Below, piece after piece: positions 15,962 to 24,758 of a DNA stretch of 64,000 nt. Under the pieces are notes generated by a model, which worked only from the letters and a program-made list of their open reading frames with translations, was not told where the DNA came from and did no database searches. This DNA comes from JAGWRA01 sp963711505. GTDB taxonomy: Bacteria; Acidobacteriota; Vicinamibacteria; Vicinamibacterales; CAVVIG01. The number at the start of each line of letters is the position of its first letter. The stretch's first letter is position 1. Location: positions 1,736,001-1,800,000 of the forward strand of contig CAVQEJ010000003.1 in the NCBI GenBank assembly GCA_963711505.1. Direction: 5' to 3'. The translations under genes and the position numbers were made by a program.

Positions 15962-18283
15962 GTGCCGAGCGAACCGTCCGGTCATTCGTTGTCGCGGCTG
16001 GGAGCCCTCGTGAAGCGGCTGCTCCTGCCGCTGGTCGCCGCCGCGCTCGTGGCGGGCGGAGCCGCCTGGATCGTCGGCGCACCGGCCATCGCCGGACGGA
16101 TCTGGATGGCCGGCACCGCGGCCGTCCTCCTGGCACAGGCCATCGAGATCGGCCTCAGCCTGCGCCGCGGCGAGTTCGGCCTCGACATCATCGCCGCGCT
16201 CGCCATGGCCGGCGCCCTCCTGCTCGGCCAGTACCTGGCCGGCATCATCGTCGCCCTGATGTTCAGCAGCGGCGAAGGCCTCGAGCAGTTCGCCCAGCGC
16301 CGGGCCCGCCGCGAGATGACGGCTTTGCTGAGCCGCGTCCCGCGCACCGCCAGCCGCTACCTGGACGGCACGCTGGAAGAAGTCGACCTCGCCACGCTCG
16401 CCCCGGGGGATCGCCTGCTCGTCCGTCACGGCGAGGTGCTCCCGGTCGACGGCACGGTCGTGCGCGGGGTCGCCGTCCTCGATGAATCGGCACTCACCGG
16501 CGAGGCGCTGCCGGTCCGCCGCATGCCCGGCGAGTCGGCCATGAGCGGCTCGACCAATGCCGGCGATCCCTTCGATCTCGAAGCCACCAGCGCCGCGGCC
16601 GACAGCACCTACGCCGGCATCGTTCGACTCGTCGGTGCGGCCCAGGCGACGAAGGCCCCAATCGCCCGGCTCGCGGATCGGTACGCGATCGGCTTCCTGG
16701 CCGTCACGCTCGCCATGGCGGGCGCGGCCTGGCTGGCGAGCGGCGACGCGGTGCGCGCGCTCGCCGTCCTGGTCATCGCCACGCCCTGCCCTCTCATCCT
16801 CGCCGTGCCGGTCGCGATCATCTCCGGCGTGTCGCGGTGCGCGAGGCGGGGCGTGCTCGTCAAGGGCGGCGGCGCGCTGGAACAGCTGGCCGCCGTGCAT
16901 ACGGTGCTGCTCGACAAGACCGGCACGGTCACCGACGGACGCGCCCGGCTGATGGAGACCAGGGCCCGCGACGATCTCGATCCGCTGGAACTGCTGCGCC
17001 TGGCGGCGTCGCTCGACCAGGGGTCGCATCACGTCGTCGCGCGGGCCCTCGTGGCCTCGGCGCGCGAGCGCGGCCTCGCGCTCGACATGCCCACGCGTGT
17101 CCGCGAAGTTCCCGGGGCCGGCATCGAGGGGCGGATCGCCGGTCACGATCTCGTCGTCGGCGGCCGGGACTTCGTGCAGGAACGGACACCCGACACGGCG
17201 TTCCGCCGCGATGTCGAGAAATGGATCCGGCGCGTCGGGACGCTCGCGGTGGTCGTCGCGATCGATGGCGAAGTGGCCGGCGCCCTGCTGTTCGCCGACG
17301 AGGTCAGGCCCGAAACCGGCGCCGTGCTGCGCCACCTGCGCGACGTCGGCGTCCAGCGGGTCGTGCTCGTCACGGGCGATCGCGCCGACCTCGCCGAAGG
17401 CGTCGCCGCCTTCCTCGGCGTCGACGGCGTCGTGAGCGAGATGAAGCCCGAGGACAAGATCGCCGCCGTCCGGGCCGCGCAGCGGCACGGACCGGTGATG
17501 ATGGTCGGCGACGGCGTGAACGACGCCCCGGCGCTCGCGGCGGCCGACGTCGGCGTGGCCATGGGCGCGCGGGGCGCCGCGGCCTCGTCGGAAGCCGCGG
17601 ACGTCGTCATCCTCGTCGACCGGCTCGATCGGCTGGTCAGCGCGATCGGCATCGCCCGCCGCTCGCGGAGCATCGCCCTGCAGAGCGTCTACGCCGGCAT
17701 CGGCCTGTCGATGATGGGCATGGTGGCCGCCGCCTTCGGCTACCTGACCCCGGTGCAGGGCGCGCTCCTGCAGGAAGCGATCGACGTGGCCGTCATCCTG
17801 AACGCCCTGCGGGCGCTCGGTGGTCCGATCTTCGGCGGACCGAGGGCGACGCTGCCGCACAGCGAGATGCTGGAGCTCGAAGAGGAGCATCACGCGCTGA
17901 TCGACGTCGTCGACCAGATCCGGGTCACCGCCGAACGGCTGCCCCACCTGTCGGACGCCGACGCCCGGCAGCAGCTCGCCGATCTCGATCGTCTGCTGCG
18001 CGAGCGCCTGCTGCCGCACGAGCAGCGGGAGGACACCGAGGTCTACGCGCGGATCCGCAAGGGCGCTCACGCGCCCGACGCGCTCGCCGGCATGAGCCGG
18101 ACGCACATGGAGATCCAGCGGCAGGTGCACACGCTGACGGCGCTGCGCCAGGCGCTCGACGAGAGCGGGCCGACCGAGGCGCAGCGCTACGAGCTGCAGC
18201 GCGTGCTGCACGGCCTCGAGGCCATCACCCGCCTGCACTTCGCGCAGGAGGAGGAAATCTACCGCCTCCTGCAGGTCGACTGA
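15962..18283 (+). CDS. P1B-5 type metal ATPase with C-terminal hemerythrin domain
   Basis: About 773 residues. The membrane motif is TPCPL (in LVIATPCPLILAVPVAI), the TPC signature of subgroup P1B-5, not CPC or SPC. Also seen: the actuator ALTGEALPVRR, the phosphorylation site LLDKTGTVTD, and MMVGDGVNDAPAL. After the last helices (residue about 650 onward) comes a hemerythrin-like four-helix domain with EEEHHALIDVVDQI, LLPHEQREDTEVY, MSRTHMEIQRQVH and LHFAQEEEIY, which supply the H/H/HxxxE/H/HxxxE iron ligands. The only well-studied relative, Nia of Sinorhizobium meliloti, exports iron and nickel. There is no N-terminal metal-binding domain. Start GTG 15962 follows TGAGG; upstream starts at 15908 or 15860 are possible. 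Confidence 0.88.
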   Translation: MPSEPSGHSLSRLGALVKRLLLPLVAAALVAGGAAWIVGAPAIAGRIWMAGTAAVLLAQAIEIGLSLRRGEFGLDIIAALAMAGALLLGQYLAGIIVALMFSSGEGLEQFAQRRARREMTALLSRVPRTASRYLDGTLEEVDLATLAPGDRLLVRHGEVLPVDGTVVRGVAVLDESALTGEALPVRRMPGESAMSGSTNAGDPFDLEATSAAADSTYAGIVRLVGAAQATKAPIARLADRYAIGFLAVTLAMAGAAWLASGDAVRALAVLVIATPCPLILAVPVAIISGVSRCARRGVLVKGGGALEQLAAVHTVLLDKTGTVTDGRARLMETRARDDLDPLELLRLAASLDQGSHHVVARALVASARERGLALDMPTRVREVPGAGIEGRIAGHDLVVGGRDFVQERTPDTAFRRDVEKWIRRVGTLAVVVAIDGEVAGALLFADEVRPETGAVLRHLRDVGVQRVVLVTGDRADLAEGVAAFLGVDGVVSEMKPEDKIAAVRAAQRHGPVMMVGDGVNDAPALAAADVGVAMGARGAAASSEAADVVILVDRLDRLVSAIGIARRSRSIALQSVYAGIGLSMMGMVAAAFGYLTPVQGALLQEAIDVAVILNALRALGGPIFGGPRATLPHSEMLELEEEHHALIDVVDQIRVTAERLPHLSDADARQQLADLDRLLRERLLPHEQREDTEVYARIRKGAHAPDALAGMSRTHMEIQRQVHTLTALRQALDESGPTEAQRYELQRVLHGLEAITRLHFAQEEEIYRLLQVD

Positions 18284-18396
18284 GGGCGTGTCCCGACAAT
18301 CGCCTCGGGTCGAACGTTCCCCCTCCCCTGTTCTCGTCTCGAGCGGCGTGCTCGTCGGCGTCGAAGATTTGACCTCCGGTGCCCGGGCGCCGGCTC

Positions 18397-18402
18397 TATA
18401 CT
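18397..18402 (+). promoter_or_regulatory. -10 box placing transcription at the VOC start codon
   Basis: TATACT ends 6 bp before ATG 18409, and no ribosome site lies between. This would give a leaderless transcript. A TTGACC at 18369 is too far (22 bp) for a normal spacer. Confidence 0.45.
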
Positions 18403-18408
18403 CGCCTC

Positions 18409-19200
18409 ATGGCGCACATCGACCTGCACCCGCCCGGCAGCTTCTGCTGGATCGAGCTGGCCACCACCGACCAGGACACCGCGACGCGCTTCTACCCGTC
18501 ACTCTTCGGCTGGATAGTCAACGACACGCCGATGGGTCCCGGCGAGACCTACTCGCTGTTCCAGATCGACGGCCGCGACGTCGCAGCCGCGTACTCGATG
18601 CGGGCCGGGCAGCTCAGCCAGGGTGTCCCGCCGCACTGGCTGCTCTACGTCTCGGTCGCCGACGCCGACGTGGCCGTGGAACGTGCGCAGCAACTGGGCG
18701 GGACGGCGCTGATGCCAGCCTTCGATGTCATGGACTACGGACGCATGGCCGTGCTGCAGGATCCGGCCGGGGCTGCGTTGGCCGTCTGGCAGCCGCGAAC
18801 GAACATCGGCATCGGCGTCACCGGGACCGACGGAACCCTGTGCTGGGCCGACCTCAGCACACCCGATCGTGAGCGTGTGGAGCCGTTCTACGCGGGACTG
18901 TTCGGCTGGACGTTCGGCAAGGAAGACGAGGATCCGTCGCACGCCTACTGGCACATCATGAACGGCGAGGCGTTCATCGGCGGCATGACGCCCCCCGCGC
19001 ACCGCGGTCCGCACACGCCGCCGCACTGGCTCGCCTACTTCGCCGTCGCCGATTGCGACGCCACGGCCGCGAAGGGCCGCGAGCTCGGCGCCACCGTCTT
19101 CCTGCCGCCGACCACGTTCGAGGACGTCGGCCGGATGGCCGTGCTCGCCAATCCCCAGGGCGCGGTGTTCGCGATCTTCAAGGCCAAGCAGCATTCGTAG
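18409..19200 (+). CDS. Two-domain VOC (glyoxalase-like) protein
   Basis: A 263-residue protein made of two similar halves. Each begins with a CWIELATTDQDTATRFY / CWADLSTPDRERVEPFY segment, followed by LFGW, a PPHWLLYVSVADAD / PPHWLAYFAVADCD segment, and ends with DYGRMAVLQDPAG / DVGRMAVLANPQG. This is the bacterial CFP32-like tandem VOC family; the enzyme activity of most members is unknown. The ATG at 18409 is supported by the -10 box 6 bp upstream. Confidence 0.88.
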   Translation: MAHIDLHPPGSFCWIELATTDQDTATRFYPSLFGWIVNDTPMGPGETYSLFQIDGRDVAAAYSMRAGQLSQGVPPHWLLYVSVADADVAVERAQQLGGTALMPAFDVMDYGRMAVLQDPAGAALAVWQPRTNIGIGVTGTDGTLCWADLSTPDRERVEPFYAGLFGWTFGKEDEDPSHAYWHIMNGEAFIGGMTPPAHRGPHTPPHWLAYFAVADCDATAAKGRELGATVFLPPTTFEDVGRMAVLANPQGAVFAIFKAKQHS

Positions 19201-19222
19201 TCCGGGCGCGGCAGGTGGCCCG

Positions 19223-19238
19223 TCTTCGTGTTTTCGTG
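19223..19238. repeat. Partial octamer repeat (TTCGTG type)
   Basis: CTTCGTGT and TTTCGTGA lie in tandem just before the PAP2 start. They are the complement of the CACGAAG-type octamers at 56731-56770. Confidence 0.5.
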
Positions 19239-19243
19239 ATTTG

Positions 19244-20077
19244 ATGTCCGTCATGCGCGCTCGTCGATCTCACTCACGGCCTGGCGGCCGTCGCTCGCCT
19301 CTGCTCGTCACCGCATTCGCCCTGTGCCTCGTCGCGCCGGCCGGCGTCTACGCCGGTCCGCCCGCACGCCCTGCGGCCTCCGCCACGACTGCGCCGGGGG
19401 CCCGGGCCACCGATGACCCGAAACCGTCACCACATCTCTTCCACGACCTGCTGGGCGACTTCAGGCAGTTCCTGCTCTCCCCGGACAACGCGCTCTGGCT
19501 GGCTGCCGGCGGCGGCGCGGCGCTGGCCGCCCACCAGGCCGACGTACGCACGACGACCGCCTTCGGCGGCGATACGAACCTGCACGACGCCTTCGCCCCG
19601 GGCGGCGTCCTCGGCAACGGCTTCACCGAGATCGGCGCCGCGGCCGGCCTCTTCGGCCTGGGGCTGGCGTTCCACCACGACCGGACGGTGGAGGTCGGCT
19701 CGGCACTGCTGCGGGCCAATCTCGTGGCCGGCGCCGTCACCGATGTCATCAAGGTGGCCGCCGGACGCCGCCGTCCCGACGGCGGACACCTCTCCTTCCC
19801 CTCGGGCCACACGTCGGTGACCTTCGCGTCGGCGATGGTGCTGGAACGGGAATACGGCTGGAAGGTGGGGGTCCCGGCGCTCGCGGTCGCCTCGTACGTC
19901 GGCGCCTCGCGCGTGCAGGGGCTGCACCACTATCTGTCGGATGTGGTCTTCGGTGCGGCCATCGGCCTGACGGCCGGCCGCACGGTCATGATTCGCGCTC
20001 GAAGGCTGCGCTTGACGATGAGTCCGGCGGTGGTGCCGGGAGGGGTGGCGGTCGTCTTCGGCTCGGAGCCGCGGTAG
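19244..20077 (+). CDS. PAP2-family phosphatase, exported
   Basis: A 277-residue lipid-phosphatase-type protein. Seen: a signal peptide (SPLLVTAFALCLVAPAGVYA), a polar linker, and the three PAP2 motifs KVAAGRRRPD, FPSGHTS and SRVQGLHHYLSDVVFG, all with the catalytic Lys, Arg and His residues. Substrates in this family include undecaprenyl pyrophosphate, phosphatidic acid and lipid A. The catalytic face is periplasmic. The start could be ATG 19244 or ATG 19253; the ribosome site is weak. Confidence 0.87.
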   Translation: MSVMRARRSHSRPGGRRSPLLVTAFALCLVAPAGVYAGPPARPAASATTAPGARATDDPKPSPHLFHDLLGDFRQFLLSPDNALWLAAGGGAALAAHQADVRTTTAFGGDTNLHDAFAPGGVLGNGFTEIGAAAGLFGLGLAFHHDRTVEVGSALLRANLVAGAVTDVIKVAAGRRRPDGGHLSFPSGHTSVTFASAMVLEREYGWKVGVPALAVASYVGASRVQGLHHYLSDVVFGAAIGLTAGRTVMIRARRLRLTMSPAVVPGGVAVVFGSEPR

Positions 20078-20307
20078 CTCTCCTCGCGCGGGCCGCAGGC
20101 GCTCGGCATTCTTCAGTGGCGGTGGGGCCCCACCCCCACCGCGAACTGGCGCTGATGCCTCGCCGCGGCTTCGCACTGGCCGCGCTCGACATGGCCGCAG
20201 GCGCTCAGCATCCTTCAATGGCGATGGGGCCCCACCCCCATCGCGAACTGACGCTGATGCCTCGCCGCGGCTCCGCATGGCCGCGGCTCGACATGGCCGC
20301 AGGCGCT
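20078..20307 (+). repeat. Palindromic element, tandem array of 102-bp units
   Basis: A truncated unit (20078-20103) is followed by two full copies (20111-20205 and 20213-20307); the unit ends are exactly 102 bp apart. Copy 1 carries the stem GCGGTGGGG / CCCCACCGC at 20119-20142 and copy 2 the stem GCGATGGGG / CCCCATCGC at 20221-20244, both with loop CCCCAC. The G:C to A:T change is compensatory. Outer CAGT/ACTG arms extend the stem in copy 1. Each unit ends in GGCCGCAGGCGCT. It fills the PAP2-pilT gap and supplies part of the pilT stop codon. Confidence 0.88.
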
Positions 20308-21472
20308 ATTCCTCGTTTCTCGTCCCTGGTCCCTTCCGCAGCAGCCCGTCCAGCTCCTCGGGATGGACCGTCCTGGCCCTGGCTTCCGCCGGGTCCAGCA
20401 GGCCGCGGGCGACGAGCTCGGCCAGGCTCTCCTCGAACGTGAACGATCCGTGGCGCCGCGTAATCGTGATCTCCTGGTGCAGGTGCTGCAGCGCGTCCTT
20501 CCGGATGTGCTGGCGGGCGCCGTAGCCGACCATCAGCAGCTCGGCCGCCGGAATGCGGCCGCCGCCCACGCGCGGCAGCAGCGACTGCGTCAGCACGGCC
20601 GACAGCGCCATCGACAGTTCCTGGCGGATGGTCGCCTGCCGTTCGGGCGGGAAGGAATCGGCCACGCGCGACACGGTCGAGGTGACGTCGCCGGTGTGCA
20701 GCGTCGCCAGGACCAGATGCCCGGTCTCGCCCGCCGCGAGCGCGATCCGCATCGTCTCGGGGTCGCGCATCTCCCCCACCACGATGATGTCGGGCGACTG
20801 GCGCAGCGCCGACCGGAGCGCGGTCGGGAAGTCGGGCGCGTCGACCCCGATCTCCACCTGCTCGACGATGCTGCGGTGGTGCGGGTGTTCGTACTCGATC
20901 GGATCCTCGATGGTGACGATGTGGCGGGCGTCGCGGCGGTTCACGAGATCGACGAGCGCCGCGAGCGTCGTCGTCTTGCCCGAGCCGGTCGGCCCGCCGA
21001 TGAGCACCAGGCCGTGCGGCAGGCGCGTCAGCTGCTCGACGCTGGCCGGCAGCCCGAGATCGGCGAGCCGCGGTGGCGCCGCCGGCAGGGCGCGGATGCT
21101 CGCCGCCGGCCGTCCCCGTTCGTGGTGCAGGTTCACGCGGAACCGCCCCACGCCGGCGCGGCGCAGCGAGGCATCGGCATAGCCGTGCGTCCGGTACCGC
21201 TGCGCGGCATAGGGCGGCAGGCACGGCAGCACCGCATCCTCGATGTCCGGTCCGTCGAGGACCTCCGGCCCGCCGCCGAGCGGCACGACCGCCCCCTGCA
21301 CCCGCACCGACGGCGGGAGCCCGGCCACGAGGAACAGGTCGCTCCCCTCGCGGCCGACCAGCTGCGTCAGCCAGCGATCGAGCCGGCCCGGGTCGGCGGC
21401 CGGGCCACCCGGCCGCCAGTCGTTCAGCTCGCTGACGAGCCGATCGAGATCCTCCGTCTCCTCGTCGCGCAT
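20306..21472 (-). CDS. PilT-type twitching ATPase
   Basis: A 388-residue retraction ATPase. Seen: an N-terminal GREGSDLFLVAGLPPSVRV segment, Walker A GPTGSGKTTTLAALV near residue 165, the Asp box TIEDPIEYEH, Walker B SALRQSPDIIVVGEMRDPET, and the His box TGHLVLATLHTGD. Members power type IV pilus retraction on the inner face of the membrane. No other pilus gene is in the window. The last nine codons and the stop are made of heptad repeat sequence (20309-20336), so the natural C-terminus may have been rewritten. It is separated by 16 bp from the Nramp-like gene on the same strand. Confidence 0.9.
   Translation of the reverse strand: MRDEETEDLDRLVSELNDWRPGGPAADPGRLDRWLTQLVGREGSDLFLVAGLPPSVRVQGAVVPLGGGPEVLDGPDIEDAVLPCLPPYAAQRYRTHGYADASLRRAGVGRFRVNLHHERGRPAASIRALPAAPPRLADLGLPASVEQLTRLPHGLVLIGGPTGSGKTTTLAALVDLVNRRDARHIVTIEDPIEYEHPHHRSIVEQVEIGVDAPDFPTALRSALRQSPDIIVVGEMRDPETMRIALAAGETGHLVLATLHTGDVTSTVSRVADSFPPERQATIRQELSMALSAVLTQSLLPRVGGGRIPAAELLMVGYGARQHIRKDALQHLHQEITITRRHGSFTFEESLAELVARGLLDPAEARARTVHPEELDGLLRKGPGTRNEE
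20309..20336. repeat. Heptads forming the 3' end of pilT
   Basis: Four contiguous units (TTCCTCG, TTTCTCG, TCCCTGG, TCCCTTC) directly abut the palindromic element and encode the last residues of PilT. Confidence 0.7.
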
Positions 21473-21488
21473 GCGCGGGCGCCTCCGG

Positions 21489-22775
21489 TCAGAACAGCTG
21501 GAACACGATGAACACGACGGCGGTCACGGTGAGCACGACGAGTCCCGTCCAGGCGAGCGCGAGCATCGCCGGGCCCGGGTGGTGCTCGGCGGGCACGTCG
21601 TGCGAGCGGATCGCCCGCAGGTTGATGTAGCCCAGCACGGGCGCCGTCAGGAACGCCATCGTCGTCGCGAAGTCAATCATCGTCGTCATCTTGCCCACGA
21701 AGGCGCTGAGCAGCACGATCGACAGCAGCGCGATCAGCACGAACGACACCCAGTACGGCCGGCCCGAGGGGATGCGGCCGACCGCGCGCATGTCGTCGGT
21801 CCGCAGCACGTTCCAGCAGCGCTCGAGCACCCGCGGGAAGCCGTCGAGCACGCCGAGGCTCGTCGAGAAGATCGCGGTGACGGCGCTCACCATCATGATC
21901 GGCCGGATCCAGGTGCCGAGCGTCGAGCTGTAGAGATTGACGAGCTGAGTCGCGAACACGCCGCCGCTGTCGCTGAGCGCGACGCCCGACCCGAACATGA
22001 CGCCGGCCCCCAGCGTGAGGAACGCGAACGCCAGGATCGCCGTCCCCACGTAGCCGATCAGGAAGTCGAGCCGGGCGTTCCTGACGCTGGTCCGCCCCCC
22101 GGTCGACTCGTCCTTCGCCAGCGTCCAGAGCGAGGCGTAGACGCTGACGGCGATGTCCGACGGCATCCAGCCGGCCAGCGCCAGCAGGAACGCGTACGGC
22201 ACGACCGATTCCTGGAGCGGCAGCGGCGACAGGCTGAAGGTCGCGAAACTGACGCGCGGCAGCACCATCGCCGCCCCGATCAGCGTACAGACCGACAGCA
22301 CGAGCAGCACGAGCTTCATCGACAGGTCGAGCAGCTTGAAGTGCCCGACCCAGAGCAGCCCTCCAATCACGACGAACAGCGCCACCACGATCGGCATCGT
22401 CGATCCGCTGAGGCCGAAGGCGAACTGCAGCAGGAAGGAGTTCAGCAGCACGATCGCCGACACGGTGGGCACGACGGTCGTCACGACGATCAGGAAGTAC
22501 AGCCAGAGCGCCCAGCGGCCGACGCGCTTGTAGCCCTCGACGAGGCTCATGCCGGTCGCCGCCGAGTAGCGCGGGGCGAAATCGAAGAACGGGTACTTCA
22601 GGAGCAGCGCGAAGAAGATGACGCCGGCGAACGCGAAGCCGGCGCTCGCGCCGGCCCGGGTCGACTGCACCAGGTGCGACACGCCGATGGCGGTGCCCGC
22701 CCACATCAGGCCGGGACCGAAACTCTTCCAGAAACTGCGGCTGGCGTCGGGGGTCGCGATATCCGCGTCGTTCAT
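21489..22775 (-). CDS. Nramp-related membrane carrier
   Basis: A 428-residue, 11-helix protein of the Nramp/APC fold. Seen: FGPGLMWAGTAIGVSHLVQS in helix 1, where canonical Nramps have DPGN; KYPFFDFAPRYSAATGMSLV in helices 2-3; and ALAGWMPSDIAVSVYASLW in helix 6, where canonical Nramps have MPH. The metal-binding Asp-Asn and Met are therefore replaced, so Mn/Fe transport should not be assumed; the group resembles the divergent Nramp-related carriers. It lies just before pilT on the same strand. Confidence 0.8.
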   Translation of the reverse strand: MNDADIATPDASRSFWKSFGPGLMWAGTAIGVSHLVQSTRAGASAGFAFAGVIFFALLLKYPFFDFAPRYSAATGMSLVEGYKRVGRWALWLYFLIVVTTVVPTVSAIVLLNSFLLQFAFGLSGSTMPIVVALFVVIGGLLWVGHFKLLDLSMKLVLLVLSVCTLIGAAMVLPRVSFATFSLSPLPLQESVVPYAFLLALAGWMPSDIAVSVYASLWTLAKDESTGGRTSVRNARLDFLIGYVGTAILAFAFLTLGAGVMFGSGVALSDSGGVFATQLVNLYSSTLGTWIRPIMMVSAVTAIFSTSLGVLDGFPRVLERCWNVLRTDDMRAVGRIPSGRPYWVSFVLIALLSIVLLSAFVGKMTTMIDFATTMAFLTAPVLGYINLRAIRSHDVPAEHHPGPAMLALAWTGLVVLTVTAVVFIVFQLF

Positions 22776-22935
22776 GAATCTCCTCGGGAGCCGGCCTGAC
22801 GATCGGCACGGAGTCCAGCCCGGGATGTCGGATGGCTCCTATTCTGCTGCACAGTTCGACGAAGCACAGCCGAAAAAGGACGGGACCTGGATCTCGGAGA
22901 GGGATCGGCGGCCGCCGCGGCGCGCGGCGCTCGCC

Positions 22936-24501
22936 TCACTCGACGACGGGCGCCTTCTTGCCGGTTCTGGGTTTCCGCATGACCCAGACAATGGGCAGGA
23001 TCGTGAGGAAGGCGAAGGCGAGGGTGTGGAAGACGTCCATGTAGCTCATATAGGCCGCCTGCCGCCGGACCACGCCGTACACCTCCGCCATCGCCTGCTG
23101 GCCGGCGGTGACGGCGCTGGAGCCGTGCTGCAGGAAGAGGCTCTGCGCGCCGGCCAGGGCCGCGTGGGTCCCCGGTGCGTACGGGGTGATGCTGGCCACG
23201 AGCCGGTTCTGGTGGAACTGCGACCGGCGGGCGATCATGGTCGTCGAGAAGGCGATGCCGAGGCTCCCGCCGATGTTGCGGGTCAGGCTGTAGATGCTGG
23301 CGGCGAAGCCCATCTCCTCGTTCGGAATCGGGTCCATCGTCGCCGTCGTCAGCGGCACGAAGATGAAGGCGAGGCCGATCCCCTGCCAGATGCCGAGCCG
23401 CACCAGGTGCCAGACGCCGGCATCGAGCGTGAGGTGCGAGAAGGCGAACAGCGCCGTGCTCGACACGAGCAGGCCCGTCGTGATCAGGATCCGTGCGTCC
23501 CACCGCTTGCTGAGCAGGATGCCGGCGATCGGCATGAAGATCATCGTGCCGATGCCGCGCGGGCTGGTCAGCATGCCCGCGGTCTCGGCCGTATAGCCCA
23601 TCAGCGTCTGCAGGAACAGCGGCAGCACCACGAGGCTGCCGTAGAGCACGATGCCCAGCACGGTGATCAGCCCCACGCCGGCCGCAAAGGTGCGGTACGA
23701 CAGCAGGTGCAGGTGGACGATCGGCTGCTTCGTCCGGAGCTCGTGAATGACGAAGAGCGTCAGCACGACGACGGCGACGATCGCCAGGACGAGGATCAGG
23801 TGCGACGAGAACCAGTCGTCCTCCTGCCCCTTGTCGAGCATGATCTGCAGCGCGCCGATGCCGACGGCCAGCATGCCCAGCCCCCAGAAGTCGATATGCG
23901 TCAGCTTCCGGCGCAGGTACGGCGGGTCCCAGATGAACAGCTTGATCAGCAGCAGGCTCGCCAGGCCGATCGGCACGTTGATGTAGAAGACCCAGCGCCA
24001 CGAGTAGGTGTCGGTGAGCCAGCCGCCGACGATCGGACCGAGGATCGGCATCACGACGATCCCGACGCCCCAGAACGCCATCGCCTTGCCCCGTTCCTCG
24101 GGCGGGAACTCCTCGAGCAGCACGGCCTGCGACAGCGGCTGCAGGCCGCCGCCGGTCGTCCCCTGCAGGACGCGGAAGAAGACGAGCGCGGGCAGGTTCG
24201 GCGCCAGGCCGCACAGCACGCTCGACAGCGTGAAGCCGCTGACGACGGTCATCAGCAGCCGCTTGCGGCCGAAGCTGGCGGCGAGCCAGCCGGTGATCGG
24301 CAGGATGATGGCGTTCGCCACGAGGTACGACGTCAGCACCCAGGTGGCTTCGTTGACCGTGGCGGACAGGCTGCCCGCGATGTGCGGCAGGCTGACGTTG
24401 ACGACCGAGGTATCGAGCACCTCCATCACGGCGCTCGACATGACGGCAATCGCGACGATCCAGCGGTTGACCTTCGGGCGCGCCAGCGTGTCAGCGGTCA
24501 T
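22936..24501 (-). CDS. DHA2 (EmrB/QacA) family 14-helix exporter
   Basis: A 521-residue MFS protein. Seen: MEVLDTSVVNVSLPHIAGSL in helix 1 (the D-x3-VN-AL motif of drug exporters), GWLAASFGRKRLLM (motif A), a FFRVLQGTTGGGLQPLSQAV helix 4, and GPIVGGWLTDTYSWRWVFYIN (motif C). It exports hydrophobic compounds with proton antiport; the usual EmrA-type membrane fusion partner is not nearby. ATG 24501 is chosen because homology starts there. It diverges from zwf. Confidence 0.9.
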   Translation of the reverse strand: MTADTLARPKVNRWIVAIAVMSSAVMEVLDTSVVNVSLPHIAGSLSATVNEATWVLTSYLVANAIILPITGWLAASFGRKRLLMTVVSGFTLSSVLCGLAPNLPALVFFRVLQGTTGGGLQPLSQAVLLEEFPPEERGKAMAFWGVGIVVMPILGPIVGGWLTDTYSWRWVFYINVPIGLASLLLIKLFIWDPPYLRRKLTHIDFWGLGMLAVGIGALQIMLDKGQEDDWFSSHLILVLAIVAVVVLTLFVIHELRTKQPIVHLHLLSYRTFAAGVGLITVLGIVLYGSLVVLPLFLQTLMGYTAETAGMLTSPRGIGTMIFMPIAGILLSKRWDARILITTGLLVSSTALFAFSHLTLDAGVWHLVRLGIWQGIGLAFIFVPLTTATMDPIPNEEMGFAASIYSLTRNIGGSLGIAFSTTMIARRSQFHQNRLVASITPYAPGTHAALAGAQSLFLQHGSSAVTAGQQAMAEVYGVVRRQAAYMSYMDVFHTLAFAFLTILPIVWVMRKPRTGKKAPVVE

Positions 24502-24758
24502 GCGCGGCACCGCGCGGGGGACAGCACGTCGGGCAGGCTCCTCTTGGAGCGGCGTGCGGTGGAGACTGCCGTAACGCCGTCTCTTCCCTACACGATACAC
24601 GGCTTCTCGCCGCGGGGTCACGCCGGTCGATCCGCTACCGCTGAGCAGGCGCGGCCGCGCCCGCGAATCGTCTGAACCCGACGCGCCGCCCACGGAGGTC
24701 ATAATGGGTGAAGACACACGGCGCCGCCGATCGCCCGGCGCCGCCCCGAAGGAGGCTC

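Noticed and set aside
15074..18238. A 1054-codon minus-strand frame across the P1B-5 ATPase.
   Set aside because: Only its last 200 codons (15074-15676) are the VOC protein; the rest is the antisense of the ATPase.
18369..18402. TTGACC/TATACT promoter before the tandem VOC gene.
   Set aside because: A 22-bp spacer is too long; only the -10 was kept.
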